From Buchnera aphidicola (Artemisaphis artemisicola) (lineage in GTDB: Bacteria > Pseudomonadota > Gammaproteobacteria > Enterobacterales > Enterobacteriaceae): a stretch of 64,000 bases of DNA. The position numbers and the translations under genes were made by a program. Below, piece after piece: positions 8,704 through 18,377 of the stretch; position 1 is the first letter of the stretch, and each line of letters opens with the position of its first letter. The notes below the pieces were generated by a model. It did no database searches and was not told the origin of the DNA. It saw only the letters and a program-made list of their open reading frames with translations. The stretch is taken from NCBI RefSeq assembly GCF_005082365.1, contig NZ_CP034900.1, positions 248,001 to 312,000 of the forward strand. Reading direction: 5' to 3'.

Positions 8704-11109
8704 ATGTTGATTAAAAAAATTTTTATACCTTGTTTAATATTTTTTAGCACAGCAGTTTATGCAGAAAACACTTGGTTGGTAAAAGATATTCAATTCCAAG
8801 GATTGATTAATCTTTCTAAAAATGAAGTATTAAATAATATTTTTTTTCACGTTGGAAGTAAAATATCTGAAGTTGACATTAAAAAAAGTATTCAATCTTT
8901 ATTTCAAACTGGAAAATTTGAAAATATTGAAGTAATGTATTCTAAAAAAACAATTATTTTTAAGGTTGAAGAAAAACCTATTATTTCTAATATCATTATT
9001 TCAGGTAATAGTATTATTAATGAATCTATTTTAAACCAATACTTAATGAAGTTAAATATTCAAAAAGGCGCTCCATTTGATTCTTATGCAGTTAATGTGT
9101 TATCAAAAACACTAGAAGATTTTTATAAAAATCTTGGAAAATATAAGTCGAATGTTAAAATATTAAAACTTTTTTCTGAACATAATATCATTAATCTAAA
9201 AATAATTATTAATGAAGGTGTATCAATTAAAATTAATACTATAAAAATATTTGGTAATAAAGATTTTTCTAAAGAAAAAATCATGTCTTTATTTAAGTTA
9301 AGTAATTATAATCCTTGGTGGAATTTTTCACATCAATATACTTATTCATCTAAGAATTTAGATCAATTTTTAGAAGATCTAAATAATTTTTATTTAAACC
9401 AAGGATATTTTTATTTTAATATTAATGATAAAAAAGTAGATTTTGTTAAAAATAAAAATTATGTCAATATTTTTATAAATATTTCTGAAGGCAAAAAATA
9501 CAGGATTTCAAATTTTTTTATTAATGGAAATTTATTCCCATATCAAAAAATTATTAAAAATTTTGTTAAATTAGAAAATTATGAACTGTATAATAAAGAA
9601 AAAATTAATTTTATAGTAAATAAGATAACAAGATTTTTATCTGAAAAAGGTTATATTGATTCAAAAATTGTTGTAGTTCCTGATATCGATCATGAAAAAA
9701 AAACAATAGTTTTAAACTTTAATATTGATATAGATAAACGTTATTATGTTAAAAAAATTAAATTCATAGGAAATCAATTAACTGAAGATAAAGTTTTAAG
9801 GCGTGAAATAAAACAAATAGAAGGTGAGTATTTTAATATAAAATTAGTAGAATTAGGTAAAAGATTATTAGAAAAAACAAAATATTTTAGTGATGTACAA
9901 ATAATTAAAGATATAGATCCTCATGAGTCTAATCAATTAAATATTATTTATCGAGTAAAAGAAGAACCTACTGGTTCTATTAATTTTGGATTAGGGTATG
10001 GAAAAGATAGTGGAATTAGCTTTAATGCATCTTTTGCTCAAGAAAATATATTAGGTTCAGGAAATTCTTTAAAAGCTAGTGCTATTAAAAACGATTATCA
10101 AAAATATATTGATTTATCAATGAGTTATCCTTATTTTATATCTAATAATATAGATTTAAATACTAGATTTTTTTATAATAATTTTAAATATAACTTTAAT
10201 AGTATTTCTAATCTTTTAAAAAATACTTACGGTTTTGAAGGAAACTTAGGATTTTTTATTAATCATAGGAATAAAGTGCATTTTGGTTTTGGCTATACTC
10301 ATAATGGTATTGAAAATAAAGAAAAAATGGTTGATACCACTTTATTTAATCAAAAATTTTCTGAACCAGAATTATTAAAAAATAATTTAGTGAATGATTT
10401 TACTTTAAATTATTCTTGGATATATGACAATTTAGAATATCTTTATTTTCCTATTTCTGGCAATCAAACATATATTAGTGGAAAAAACACGGTCCCTGGT
10501 TCTGATAATAATTTTTATAAAATAATATTAGATTCTGAACACTATATTCCCTTAAATAAAGAAAAAAGTTTTATATTTTTAAGTCATATTCATGCAGGAA
10601 TTGGAAATAGTTTTAACAAATTCAAAAAATTTCCTTTTTATGAAAATTTTTACACCAGCAGTACAAACAATATTCGTGGTTTTCGGACTAATACGATTGG
10701 TCCAAAAACAGTTTACGATAGTACTGATTTAGATAAATGTATTAAATATAAAAATAATAATACATGTGAATCCTTTGATTCTTTTGGAGGTAATGCTATA
10801 TTTATTACTAATTTAGAATTTAGTGTACCTCTTCCGTTTATAGAAGATAAATACGCTAAATTTTTTCGTACTTCTTTATTTTTAGATGCAGGTAACATTT
10901 GGAATATAGAATTCAATAATAGCAAAACAAACAATTTTTTAAAATTATTTGAACCTAATATTTTAAATAATCTTTATTCATCAGCTGGTCTTTCATTACA
11001 ATGGTTTTCTCCTATCGGTCCATTAGTTTTTTCTTATGCGGTTCCTATTCAGAAAAATAATGATTATCAATTAGAACCATTTCAATTTTATTTAGGTAAA
11101 AATTGGTAA
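8704..11109 (+). CDS. bamA: Outer membrane protein assembly factor BamA
   Basis: Omp85 insertase that folds beta-barrels into the outer membrane. A signal peptide ending near VYA is followed by five POTRA domains (to about residue 415) and a C-terminal barrel with the GFRTNTIGPK (VRGF-type) segment and the FSYAVP and FYLGKNW ending typical of Omp85. I start at 8704 because LIKKIFIP aligns with the E. coli leader, giving 801 residues (E. coli 810). An in-frame ATG at 8671 would add 11 residues and neither start has a strong ribosome-binding site. The 190 bases upstream replace E. coli cdsA-rseP. skp and lpxD, which follow in E. coli, are gone. Confidence 0.95.
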   Translation: MLIKKIFIPCLIFFSTAVYAENTWLVKDIQFQGLINLSKNEVLNNIFFHVGSKISEVDIKKSIQSLFQTGKFENIEVMYSKKTIIFKVEEKPIISNIIISGNSIINESILNQYLMKLNIQKGAPFDSYAVNVLSKTLEDFYKNLGKYKSNVKILKLFSEHNIINLKIIINEGVSIKINTIKIFGNKDFSKEKIMSLFKLSNYNPWWNFSHQYTYSSKNLDQFLEDLNNFYLNQGYFYFNINDKKVDFVKNKNYVNIFINISEGKKYRISNFFINGNLFPYQKIIKNFVKLENYELYNKEKINFIVNKITRFLSEKGYIDSKIVVVPDIDHEKKTIVLNFNIDIDKRYYVKKIKFIGNQLTEDKVLRREIKQIEGEYFNIKLVELGKRLLEKTKYFSDVQIIKDIDPHESNQLNIIYRVKEEPTGSINFGLGYGKDSGISFNASFAQENILGSGNSLKASAIKNDYQKYIDLSMSYPYFISNNIDLNTRFFYNNFKYNFNSISNLLKNTYGFEGNLGFFINHRNKVHFGFGYTHNGIENKEKMVDTTLFNQKFSEPELLKNNLVNDFTLNYSWIYDNLEYLYFPISGNQTYISGKNTVPGSDNNFYKIILDSEHYIPLNKEKSFIFLSHIHAGIGNSFNKFKKFPFYENFYTSSTNNIRGFRTNTIGPKTVYDSTDLDKCIKYKNNNTCESFDSFGGNAIFITNLEFSVPLPFIEDKYAKFFRTSLFLDAGNIWNIEFNNSKTNNFLKLFEPNILNNLYSSAGLSLQWFSPIGPLVFSYAVPIQKNNDYQLEPFQFYLGKNW

Positions 11110-11207
11110 TTTTAAAATAAAATCATCAAATTTTTTATAAAAAAATATTTTATTTTTTATGTTTTTTTATCTTGAATTGAACATATTATAAAAACAAGGT
11201 GTGTCTT

Positions 11208-11663
11208 TTGAATTTTGTAAAGAATACATTAAATATTAAAAAAATTTTTAAAATTTTACCGCATCGTTATCCTTTTTTACTAATTGATCGAGTTTTGAAC
11301 TTTAAAAGTTTTAAATATTTAAATGCAGTAAAAAACTGCACTATTAATGAACCTTGCTTTCAGGGTCATTTTTTGAAAGAACCTATCTTTCCTGGAGTAT
11401 TAATAATTGAAACAATGGCTCAAGCAGGAAGTATTTTACTTTATCAAAGTACAGGTCAATTAAGTATAAACAAACTATATCATTTTGTAGGTATAGATAG
11501 TGCTCGTTTTAAAAAAAATGTTATTCCTGGAGATCAAATGCATATCAAGGCTAATATTTGGAAATACAGTAAAAATCTTTTAATTTTTAAAAATACTGCT
11601 TTAGTAAATAATAATATTGTTTGTAAATCTAAGATAATTTTTGCTAAAACATCTTTTTTTTAA
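11208..11663 (+). CDS. fabZ: 3-hydroxyacyl-ACP dehydratase FabZ
   Basis: Dehydrates beta-hydroxyacyl-ACP in fatty acid elongation. It is a hotdog-fold protein with the active-site LPHRYPFLLIDR histidine and GHFLKEPIFPGVLIIETMAQ glutamate helix. I choose a TTG start at 11208: AAGG at 11196-11199 lies 8 bases upstream, and the product is then 151 residues, the E. coli length. A GTG at 11199 overlaps this ribosome-binding site and is unlikely. In E. coli the gene sits among lpx genes of lipid A synthesis, which are absent here. Confidence 0.95.
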   Translation: MNFVKNTLNIKKIFKILPHRYPFLLIDRVLNFKSFKYLNAVKNCTINEPCFQGHFLKEPIFPGVLIIETMAQAGSILLYQSTGQLSINKLYHFVGIDSARFKKNVIPGDQMHIKANIWKYSKNLLIFKNTALVNNNIVCKSKIIFAKTSFF

Positions 11664-11704
11664 TACAAATCTATATTTATAAATGTAAATTTTAGGAAAT
11701 ATAA

Positions 11705-14700
11705 ATGCATAAACCAAAATTTATTCATCTTCATGTACATAGTGATTATTCGATTATTGATGGATTATCAAAGCCTGAAGATTTAGTTAAAAAATCTATG
11801 TCTTTAGGTATGCCTGCTATTGCTATAACAGACTATAATAATTTATATGGAGTGATTAAATTTTATAATACAGCTCATAAATTAGGAATAAAACCTATTA
11901 TTGGTATTACAGTTCAATTTTGTTCTCCATTAATAGATAATGAAATAACTAAACTAACTTTATTAGCTGCTACACAAGAAGGATATAAAAATTTAATTCT
12001 GTTAATTTCTCAAGCATATCAAAAAGGATACGTTGATAATTATAATGTAACTATTGAAAAACAATGGTTATTAAAATATAACAAAGGATTAATATTACTT
12101 TCTGGAGGTTGTCAAGGTGAAATTGGAAAAATTTTGCTTTATAACAAATCATCATTAATATCTACTTGTTTATCTTTTTATAAAAAATATTTTCCTAATT
12201 CTTGCTATCTAGAATTATTTCGTACTAATCGAGATAATGAAGAAAAATATTTACGTTTAGCAGTAAATCTATCTTTATCTTCAGGAATTCCTGTCGTTGC
12301 GACTAATGATGTATGTTTTTTAAATAAAAATGATTTTCAAGTACATCAAATTAGAATAGCAATTAATGAAGGTGAAATATTAAAAAATTCAAAAATTCAA
12401 AGTAATTATAGCAATCAGCAATTTTTAAAAAGTGAAAAAGAAATGTGTGATCTTTTTTCAGACATTCCAGAAGCACTTATTAATAGTGTTGAAATTGCAA
12501 AACGTTGTAATGTTTTTATATTTTCAGGACAATATTTTTTGCCACAGTTTTCAACTGGAACAATAAGCGTTGAAAATTATTTGATTGACAAGGCTTATCA
12601 GGGAATAAAAAAACGTTTATATATTTTAAATATAAATAACAAAGAACATAAATCTATTTATAAGAAATATAAACATCGTTTAGATATGGAATTAAATGTA
12701 ATTAATAAAATGGGTTTTCCTGGATATTTTTTAATTGTTATGGAATTTATACAATGGGCAAAAGATAATAATATACCAGTTGGTCCAGGACGTGGTTCTG
12801 GTGCAGGTTCTCTTGTAGCATATGCATTGAATATTACAGAGATAGATCCATTGTCTTTTGATCTTTTATTTGAAAGATTTTTAAATCCAGAACGTATTTC
12901 ACTTCCTGATTTCGATATTGATTTTTGCATGGATCAACGTGATAAAGTAATTGAACATGTTTCAAATATATATGGAAGAGATGCAGTAGCTCAAATTATT
13001 ACTTTCGGAACATTAACTGCTAAAGCTGTAATTCGAGATGTAGGAAGGGTTTTAGGTTATCCTTATGGATTTATCAATAAATTATCTAAATTAGTACCAT
13101 TAGATCCTGGAATAACTTTAAATGAAGCTTTTTCGAAAGAATCTAAATTATTCAATATTTATAAAAACAATGAAGATGTTAGAAGTTTAATTGATATTGC
13201 AAAAAAATTAGAAGGAACAAATAGAAATGTTGGAAAACATGCAGGTGGAGTGGTGATTTCTCCTACTAAAATTACAGATTTTTGCCCATTGTATTGTGAT
13301 GAAAAAGGGGGAAATCCTGTTACTCAATTTGATAAAAATGACGTAGAATATGTAGGATTAGTAAAATTTGATTTTCTTGGTTTACGTACATTAACTATTA
13401 TTAATAATACAATTAAAATGATTAATGTTAAATTAAAAGTGAATAAACAAAAATTAATAAATATCAATTCTATTCCTCTTGATGATACTAAATGTTTTGA
13501 CTTATTAAAAACATGTCAAACTAATGCTGTTTTTCAATTAGAATCTCCTGGCATGAAAGAATTAATTAAAAGATTACAACCTGATTGTTTTGAAGATATT
13601 ATTGCTTTAGTAGCTCTATTTAGACCTGGTCCCTTACAATCTGGAATGGTTGATAATTTTATCAATCGCAAACATGGATGTGAAGATATTGCATATCCTG
13701 ATCATAAATGGCAACATATATTGTTGAAACCTATATTAGAATCAACATATGGAATTATTTTATATCAAGAACAAGTGATGCAAATAGCTCAAATTTTAGC
13801 AGGATATTCTTTAGGAAGAGCAGATATTTTAAGAAGAGCTATGAGCAAAAAAAATCTAAAAGAGATGGCAGAACAACGTTCTATATTTGAATCTGGAGCT
13901 TTAAAAAAAGGTATTAATAAAAAATTAGCAATAAAAATTTTTGATTTATTAGAAAAATTTGCAGGATATGGATTTAATAAATCTCATTCTGTAGCTTACG
14001 CTTTAGTCTCATATCAGACTTTATGGTTAAAATCGCATTATCCTGCAGAGTTTATGGCAGCAGCTATGACATCTGATATAGATAATACAGAAAAAATAGT
14101 TATTTTAATTAATGAATCTTTAAATATAGGCTTAAAAATTATACCTCCGAATATTAACTTAAGCAAATACGAATTTTATGTTAATAATAAAAGTAATATA
14201 ATTTATGGTATGGGTGCAATTAAAGGCATGGGGCAAAGTTCAATAAATCACATTATTAAAGAACGAAAAAAAAATGGAATTTTTCATGATTTATTTGATT
14301 TTTGCATGCGACTTGATTGCAGTAATAAAATTACTCGTAGAATTTTAGAAAAATTAATAATGTCTGGAAGCTTTGATTGTCTTAATGCAAATAGAAATTA
14401 TTTACTTCAATCTATTGATGATGCTATAAAAGCTTCAAAAGAGGCTCTTAAAATTAAATTTTTTAAACAAGAAAGTCTTTTTGGTATTTTTAAAGACGAA
14501 TTACATCAAGTACAAAAAAATAATTTTATTAATACATCTTATTCTACTAAAAAAAATGATCTAGAAAATGAATACCAGGTCTTAGGATTTTATCTTACAG
14601 ACCATCCTATTAATGAATATACAAAAGAATTGAAAAATTACTTAAATGGTATGACAATATCAAAATTAAGATTTATCAAAAAAAAAACAACAGTTCTAAT

Positions 14701-14968
14701 AGCAGGAATAATTATTTCTATTAAATTTAAAATAACTAAAGATAATTATCGTATAGCTGTTTTAATATTAGATGATAACACTAGTCGGATAGAAGTAGTA
14801 GTTTTTACAGATTTATTAAAATTATATGAACCGTTGTTAAAATTACACAAAATATTATTTGTACAAGGTCTTATAAATTTAAGTGTTATCACTCAATATC
14901 TTAAAATAACAGCTTGTAATCTTATGAATTTAAATATGATCAGAAAAAAATATATAAAAATAAATTAA
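11705..14968 (+). CDS. dnaE: DNA polymerase III alpha subunit, C-terminally shortened
   Basis: Replicative DNA polymerase catalytic subunit. The PHP domain starts the protein (FIHLHVHSDYSIIDG). The polymerase aspartates are D402, D404 (PDFDIDF) and D556 (VKFDFLGL), each one residue off the E. coli numbers. The clamp-binding motif is QESLF at 922-926, a good QxxLF match where E. coli has QADMF. The OB domain follows. The protein ends at 1087 residues (E. coli 1160), just after the segment matching E. coli EVMDIDEAREKY, so the C-terminal tau-binding region is missing. An in-frame A10 tract lies at 14678-14687. A hairpin with a T8 tract follows the stop by 23 bases. Confidence 0.96.
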   Translation: MHKPKFIHLHVHSDYSIIDGLSKPEDLVKKSMSLGMPAIAITDYNNLYGVIKFYNTAHKLGIKPIIGITVQFCSPLIDNEITKLTLLAATQEGYKNLILLISQAYQKGYVDNYNVTIEKQWLLKYNKGLILLSGGCQGEIGKILLYNKSSLISTCLSFYKKYFPNSCYLELFRTNRDNEEKYLRLAVNLSLSSGIPVVATNDVCFLNKNDFQVHQIRIAINEGEILKNSKIQSNYSNQQFLKSEKEMCDLFSDIPEALINSVEIAKRCNVFIFSGQYFLPQFSTGTISVENYLIDKAYQGIKKRLYILNINNKEHKSIYKKYKHRLDMELNVINKMGFPGYFLIVMEFIQWAKDNNIPVGPGRGSGAGSLVAYALNITEIDPLSFDLLFERFLNPERISLPDFDIDFCMDQRDKVIEHVSNIYGRDAVAQIITFGTLTAKAVIRDVGRVLGYPYGFINKLSKLVPLDPGITLNEAFSKESKLFNIYKNNEDVRSLIDIAKKLEGTNRNVGKHAGGVVISPTKITDFCPLYCDEKGGNPVTQFDKNDVEYVGLVKFDFLGLRTLTIINNTIKMINVKLKVNKQKLININSIPLDDTKCFDLLKTCQTNAVFQLESPGMKELIKRLQPDCFEDIIALVALFRPGPLQSGMVDNFINRKHGCEDIAYPDHKWQHILLKPILESTYGIILYQEQVMQIAQILAGYSLGRADILRRAMSKKNLKEMAEQRSIFESGALKKGINKKLAIKIFDLLEKFAGYGFNKSHSVAYALVSYQTLWLKSHYPAEFMAAAMTSDIDNTEKIVILINESLNIGLKIIPPNINLSKYEFYVNNKSNIIYGMGAIKGMGQSSINHIIKERKKNGIFHDLFDFCMRLDCSNKITRRILEKLIMSGSFDCLNANRNYLLQSIDDAIKASKEALKIKFFKQESLFGIFKDELHQVQKNNFINTSYSTKKNDLENEYQVLGFYLTDHPINEYTKELKNYLNGMTISKLRFIKKKTTVLIAGIIISIKFKITKDNYRIAVLILDDNTSRIEVVVFTDLLKLYEPLLKLHKILFVQGLINLSVITQYLKITACNLMNLNMIRKKYIKIN

Positions 14969-14991
14969 TAATTAAATCAAATAAAGAAAAC

Positions 14992-15020
14992 AACTTATTA
15001 TGTAATAAGTTATTTTTTTT
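14992..15020 (+). terminator. Rho-independent terminator of dnaE
   Basis: An 8-bp perfect stem, AACTTATT (14992-14999) with AATAAGTT (15004-15011), has a 4-base loop and is followed by A and eight T. It lies directly downstream of the shortened dnaE stop, so the present dnaE end is the true end of the transcript rather than an assembly artefact further downstream. Confidence 0.8.
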
Positions 15021-15200
15021 AGATAAACAAATTAAAAAGAGATATTTTTATTTTTTTATTCTTATAAAAAAATATTTTAATATCATAACATTCTTGAGTT
15101 AAAATTTTTTTACATTTATTTTTTAAAATATTCTCTATTGTATAGATATATAAAATTTATAATTTTTTAAAAAAACGTTTTTTAAAAAATTTTTCTTGTT

Positions 15201-16919
15201 TTAATAATTGATTTTTTGAATTATAAAATTAATTGCATCTGTAATATTAACTAAAATAGTTTGTTTATTTTTTCTTGTACGATATTCAATATTATTATTA
15301 TTAATAGAACATGTGCTAATGATGATTTGATGGGGAATGCCAATTAAATCCATTTCATTAAACATAATTCCTGGTCTTTCATGTCTATCGTCTAGAATAA
15401 CATCTATTTTATTTTTTTTAAGCTCTTGATATAATGTATAAGCTATTTTTTTAATTTTAATACATTTATGCATATGTATAGGTATAATAACTACTGAAAA
15501 AGGTGCAATAGAATCTGGCCAAATAATTCCTTTATCATCATGATTTTGTTCAACAACTGCTGCTATAATGCGCGTTATTCCTATACCATAACATCCCATA
15601 TACAAGTGTTCCTTATATCCATTTTTAGTTTGAACAAACGCATTCATCTTTTTAGAATATTCTTGATTAAGTTGAAATATATGTCCAATTTCAATGCTTT
15701 TTTTAATGTTTAGGTATCCAATTCCGTTAGGACTTAAATCTTTATTTGTAACTTTTCTGATATCTTTAATGATTGGAATAGGTAAATCAATTCCCCAATT
15801 AGCATTAATAAAAAAATGATTTTTAATATTTGCACCAATAGTAAAATTTTTCATTTTATAGGTAGAAATATCTGCAATAATAGGTATTTTTAATCCTAAA
15901 GGACCTAAGAATTTTTTTGTTACTCCTATAAATTTAATAATTTCTTGTTCATTAAGAAAAGTTAAAGGTTTTTTAAGAATTTCAATTTTTTCTACTTTAG
16001 ATAAATTTAATTCATGATCTTTTCGTATTAATAACGCTGCTACTGAAGTAGAGTTTTTTATATTCGTTTGAACCAAAATAGTTTTAATAAAATTTTTTAA
16101 TAAAACACTTGATTTTTCGATGTTTATTATAGATTTTTTAGTATTTTTAGTTTTTTGAATAACTGTATTCTTGTTATTCTTTTTTAAAAAATCAATTGTT
16201 TCCATAGATTCAGCTGTATTCATATTTGAACAATATGATTTATTTTTAGAAAACACTATTTCGTCTTCTCCATTTTCAGAAAAAGATTGAAATTCATGCG
16301 AAATACTACCTCCCATAGAACCTGAATCAGCGTTTACAATGCAAAAATCTAATTTTATTTTATTAAAAATATTTATATAACTATTGTAAAATTTATTATA
16401 AGTATTTTGTAAACAACTTTCGTTAGAATGAAAAGAGTAAGCATCTTTCATTGTAAATTCTCGAGCTCTAATTATTCCAAAACGAGGACGTATTTCGTCT
16501 CTAAATTTTTTTTGTATCTGATATATTATTAATGGAAGATTTTTATAAGAATGAATTTCATTTCTAATAAAATCAGTAACAATTTCTTCGTTAGTAGGTC
16601 CTAAAATAAATTTATTTTTATGACGATCAAAAAGTTTTAATAATTCTTCTCCATATAAATTTAAACGTCCAGTTTTTTCCCATAAGTTTTCTGATTGCAT
16701 AATTGGCATTGATATTTCTAATGCATTAAGTGCATTCATTTCTTTTTTAATAATCTTTTTAATTTTATTTATTATTCTAATACCAGTAGGCAACCAAATA
16801 TATAATCCTGAAGATGTTTTTCTGATAATGCCGCTTCTCAGCATAAGTTGATGACTTATAATTTTTGCATCTTGAGGTATATTTTTTAAAGTTAATAGTA
16901 GATATTGACTTGTTCGCAT
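15201..16919 (-). CDS. proS: Prolyl-tRNA synthetase
   Basis: Class II synthetase charging tRNA-Pro. The start at 16919 (MRTSQYLL) matches the E. coli N-terminus and gives 572 residues, the E. coli length. An ATG five codons upstream (16934) is also open. Motifs seen: GPTNEEIVTDF, FRDEIRPRFGIIRAREFTMKDAYSF (class II motif 2) and YGIGITRIIAAVVEQ (motif 3). The editing (INS) insertion lies between motifs 2 and 3. The gene is convergent with dnaE. In E. coli several genes lie between these two. Confidence 0.96.
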   Translation of the reverse strand: MRTSQYLLLTLKNIPQDAKIISHQLMLRSGIIRKTSSGLYIWLPTGIRIINKIKKIIKKEMNALNALEISMPIMQSENLWEKTGRLNLYGEELLKLFDRHKNKFILGPTNEEIVTDFIRNEIHSYKNLPLIIYQIQKKFRDEIRPRFGIIRAREFTMKDAYSFHSNESCLQNTYNKFYNSYINIFNKIKLDFCIVNADSGSMGGSISHEFQSFSENGEDEIVFSKNKSYCSNMNTAESMETIDFLKKNNKNTVIQKTKNTKKSIINIEKSSVLLKNFIKTILVQTNIKNSTSVAALLIRKDHELNLSKVEKIEILKKPLTFLNEQEIIKFIGVTKKFLGPLGLKIPIIADISTYKMKNFTIGANIKNHFFINANWGIDLPIPIIKDIRKVTNKDLSPNGIGYLNIKKSIEIGHIFQLNQEYSKKMNAFVQTKNGYKEHLYMGCYGIGITRIIAAVVEQNHDDKGIIWPDSIAPFSVVIIPIHMHKCIKIKKIAYTLYQELKKNKIDVILDDRHERPGIMFNEMDLIGIPHQIIISTCSINNNNIEYRTRKNKQTILVNITDAINFIIQKINY

Positions 16920-17225
16920 TGAATGGGATCTCATAAAATAAAGTTTGTACTTTAAGATTTTTTTAGAACTTTATTTCTAATGGTGAATGTAATTAGTAAA
17001 TGTAATAATTATTATATAATGAAATCTTATCTTAAATGCTTTTTAGAAGAAATAGATTTTTTTTATTAATATAAAATTCTTTTTTTAAATTTAATAAAAA
17101 TGAAATATGTTATTTTTAAAAATAGAGTTTTTTTATTTTAATAATTAATAATTCACTTGTTTTTTTTTAAATAGAAAGGTTTAATAAAATTTTTATGTAT
17201 AAAATAATGGTTAAAAATATTTAAA
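16920..17225. other. Divergent proS/flhB spacer
   Basis: About 306 bases between divergent proS and flhB. It is very A/T-rich with no reading frame of note. It must hold promoters for both directions. TATATAAT-like stretches occur near 17010-17020, but in this composition I cannot single one out. I see no RNA gene or repeat. Confidence 0.5.
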
Positions 17226-18377
17226 ATGAATCATAATACAAATGAAGAAAAAACAGAAAATCCGACTGAACATCGTATTAAAAAATTTCGTAAAAAGGGA
17301 AAAACAAGATATTCTAGAGAATTAAGTTCTTTTTTAATTTTATTAATTGGATTCACTATTTTATGGTGGTACAAAGAAATAATTATTATTGATTTTAAAA
17401 AAATGATGTTTAATTGTTTTTATTTTAATAGAAATGATATTTTAGATCCCAAAAATATTTTTTTTAAAATTTCTATATCTTTAAAAAAGATAATTGTTCT
17501 TTTTTTTCCGTTTTTCATCTCTTTATTAATTGCAATTGTTATACCTTCAATTATTTTTAGTGGTATTAAATTTAATTTTAGATCATTAGAATTTAATTTT
17601 AAAAAATTAAATTTATTCTATGGTTTAAAAAAAATATTTTCTTTTCATATTATAATAGAATTTATTAAAATTATAATAAAATTAAGTATAGTCAGTAGTA
17701 TACTATTTTTCTATTTATGGTCCTCTTTTTCTGAAATATTGGTATTAAATGCTAAAAGTTATAATTCTTCATTATTTCATGGATTTAATATAGTTGTATC
17801 TTCTTGTATTTTAGTCATATTAGGGTTGCTTCCTGTTATTTTATTCGATGTTATTTGGCAGCAATTTAATTATTATAAAAAATTAAAAATGACTCATCAA
17901 GAAATAAAAGATGAATTAAGAGAAAAAGAAGGAAATCCAACTATAAAGATGCGTATTCGTCAAGTTATGAAATCTTTCGTACGTAGAAGAATGATTTCAG
18001 ATGTTCCTAAAGCGGATGTTATAATAACAAATCCTATACATTATGCAGTTGCACTTCAATATGACGAAAAAAAAATGCATGCTCCTAAAGTTATAGCTAA
18101 GGGAATAGGTGAAATGGCTATTAAAATACAAAATATAGCTCTTAAAAATAATATTTCTATTATTTCCGCGCCATCATTATCTCGTTCATTATATCGCTAT
18201 ACTGAAATAGGTCAATATATTCCAGGTCCTCTTTATAAAGCTGTTGCAGAAGTTTTAGCATGGGTTTGGAAAGTGCGTAAATGGAAAAAAGAAGGTGGAA
18301 TTTTCCCTGAAAAACCTCAAAATATAACAGTTCCTTCAGAATTAAATTTTACAGGAGATTATAAAAATAATGATTAA
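17226..18377 (+). CDS. flhB: Flagellar type III export switch protein FlhB
   Basis: Inner-membrane export-gate component that controls substrate order in flagellar protein secretion. It has 383 residues (E. coli 382), with an N-terminal membrane domain of about four helices (30-215) and a cytosolic C-terminal domain. The autocleavage site, NPTH in almost all relatives, reads N269-P270-I271-H272. The cleaved Asn-Pro bond residues and histidine are kept, but threonine is isoleucine. The gene overlaps flhA by 8 bases. No other flagellar gene is in the window. Buchnera keep basal-body genes while being non-motile, probably for protein export (family knowledge). Confidence 0.96.
   Translation: MNHNTNEEKTENPTEHRIKKFRKKGKTRYSRELSSFLILLIGFTILWWYKEIIIIDFKKMMFNCFYFNRNDILDPKNIFFKISISLKKIIVLFFPFFISLLIAIVIPSIIFSGIKFNFRSLEFNFKKLNLFYGLKKIFSFHIIIEFIKIIIKLSIVSSILFFYLWSSFSEILVLNAKSYNSSLFHGFNIVVSSCILVILGLLPVILFDVIWQQFNYYKKLKMTHQEIKDELREKEGNPTIKMRIRQVMKSFVRRRMISDVPKADVIITNPIHYAVALQYDEKKMHAPKVIAKGIGEMAIKIQNIALKNNISIISAPSLSRSLYRYTEIGQYIPGPLYKAVAEVLAWVWKVRKWKKEGGIFPEKPQNITVPSELNFTGDYKNND

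Noticed and set aside
11199-11207. GTG start for fabZ
   Set aside because: It would overlap its own AAGG site. The TTG at 11208 has correct spacing and gives the E. coli length.
13708-13890. 60-codon plus-strand frame inside dnaE
   Set aside because: Alternative frame within a well-conserved polymerase domain. No support for overlap coding.
15172-15187. Self-complementary AAAAAACGTTTTTT-type sequence after proS
   Set aside because: Almost purely A and T with one CG step. Such palindromes are expected by chance in this composition, so it is not listed as a terminator.
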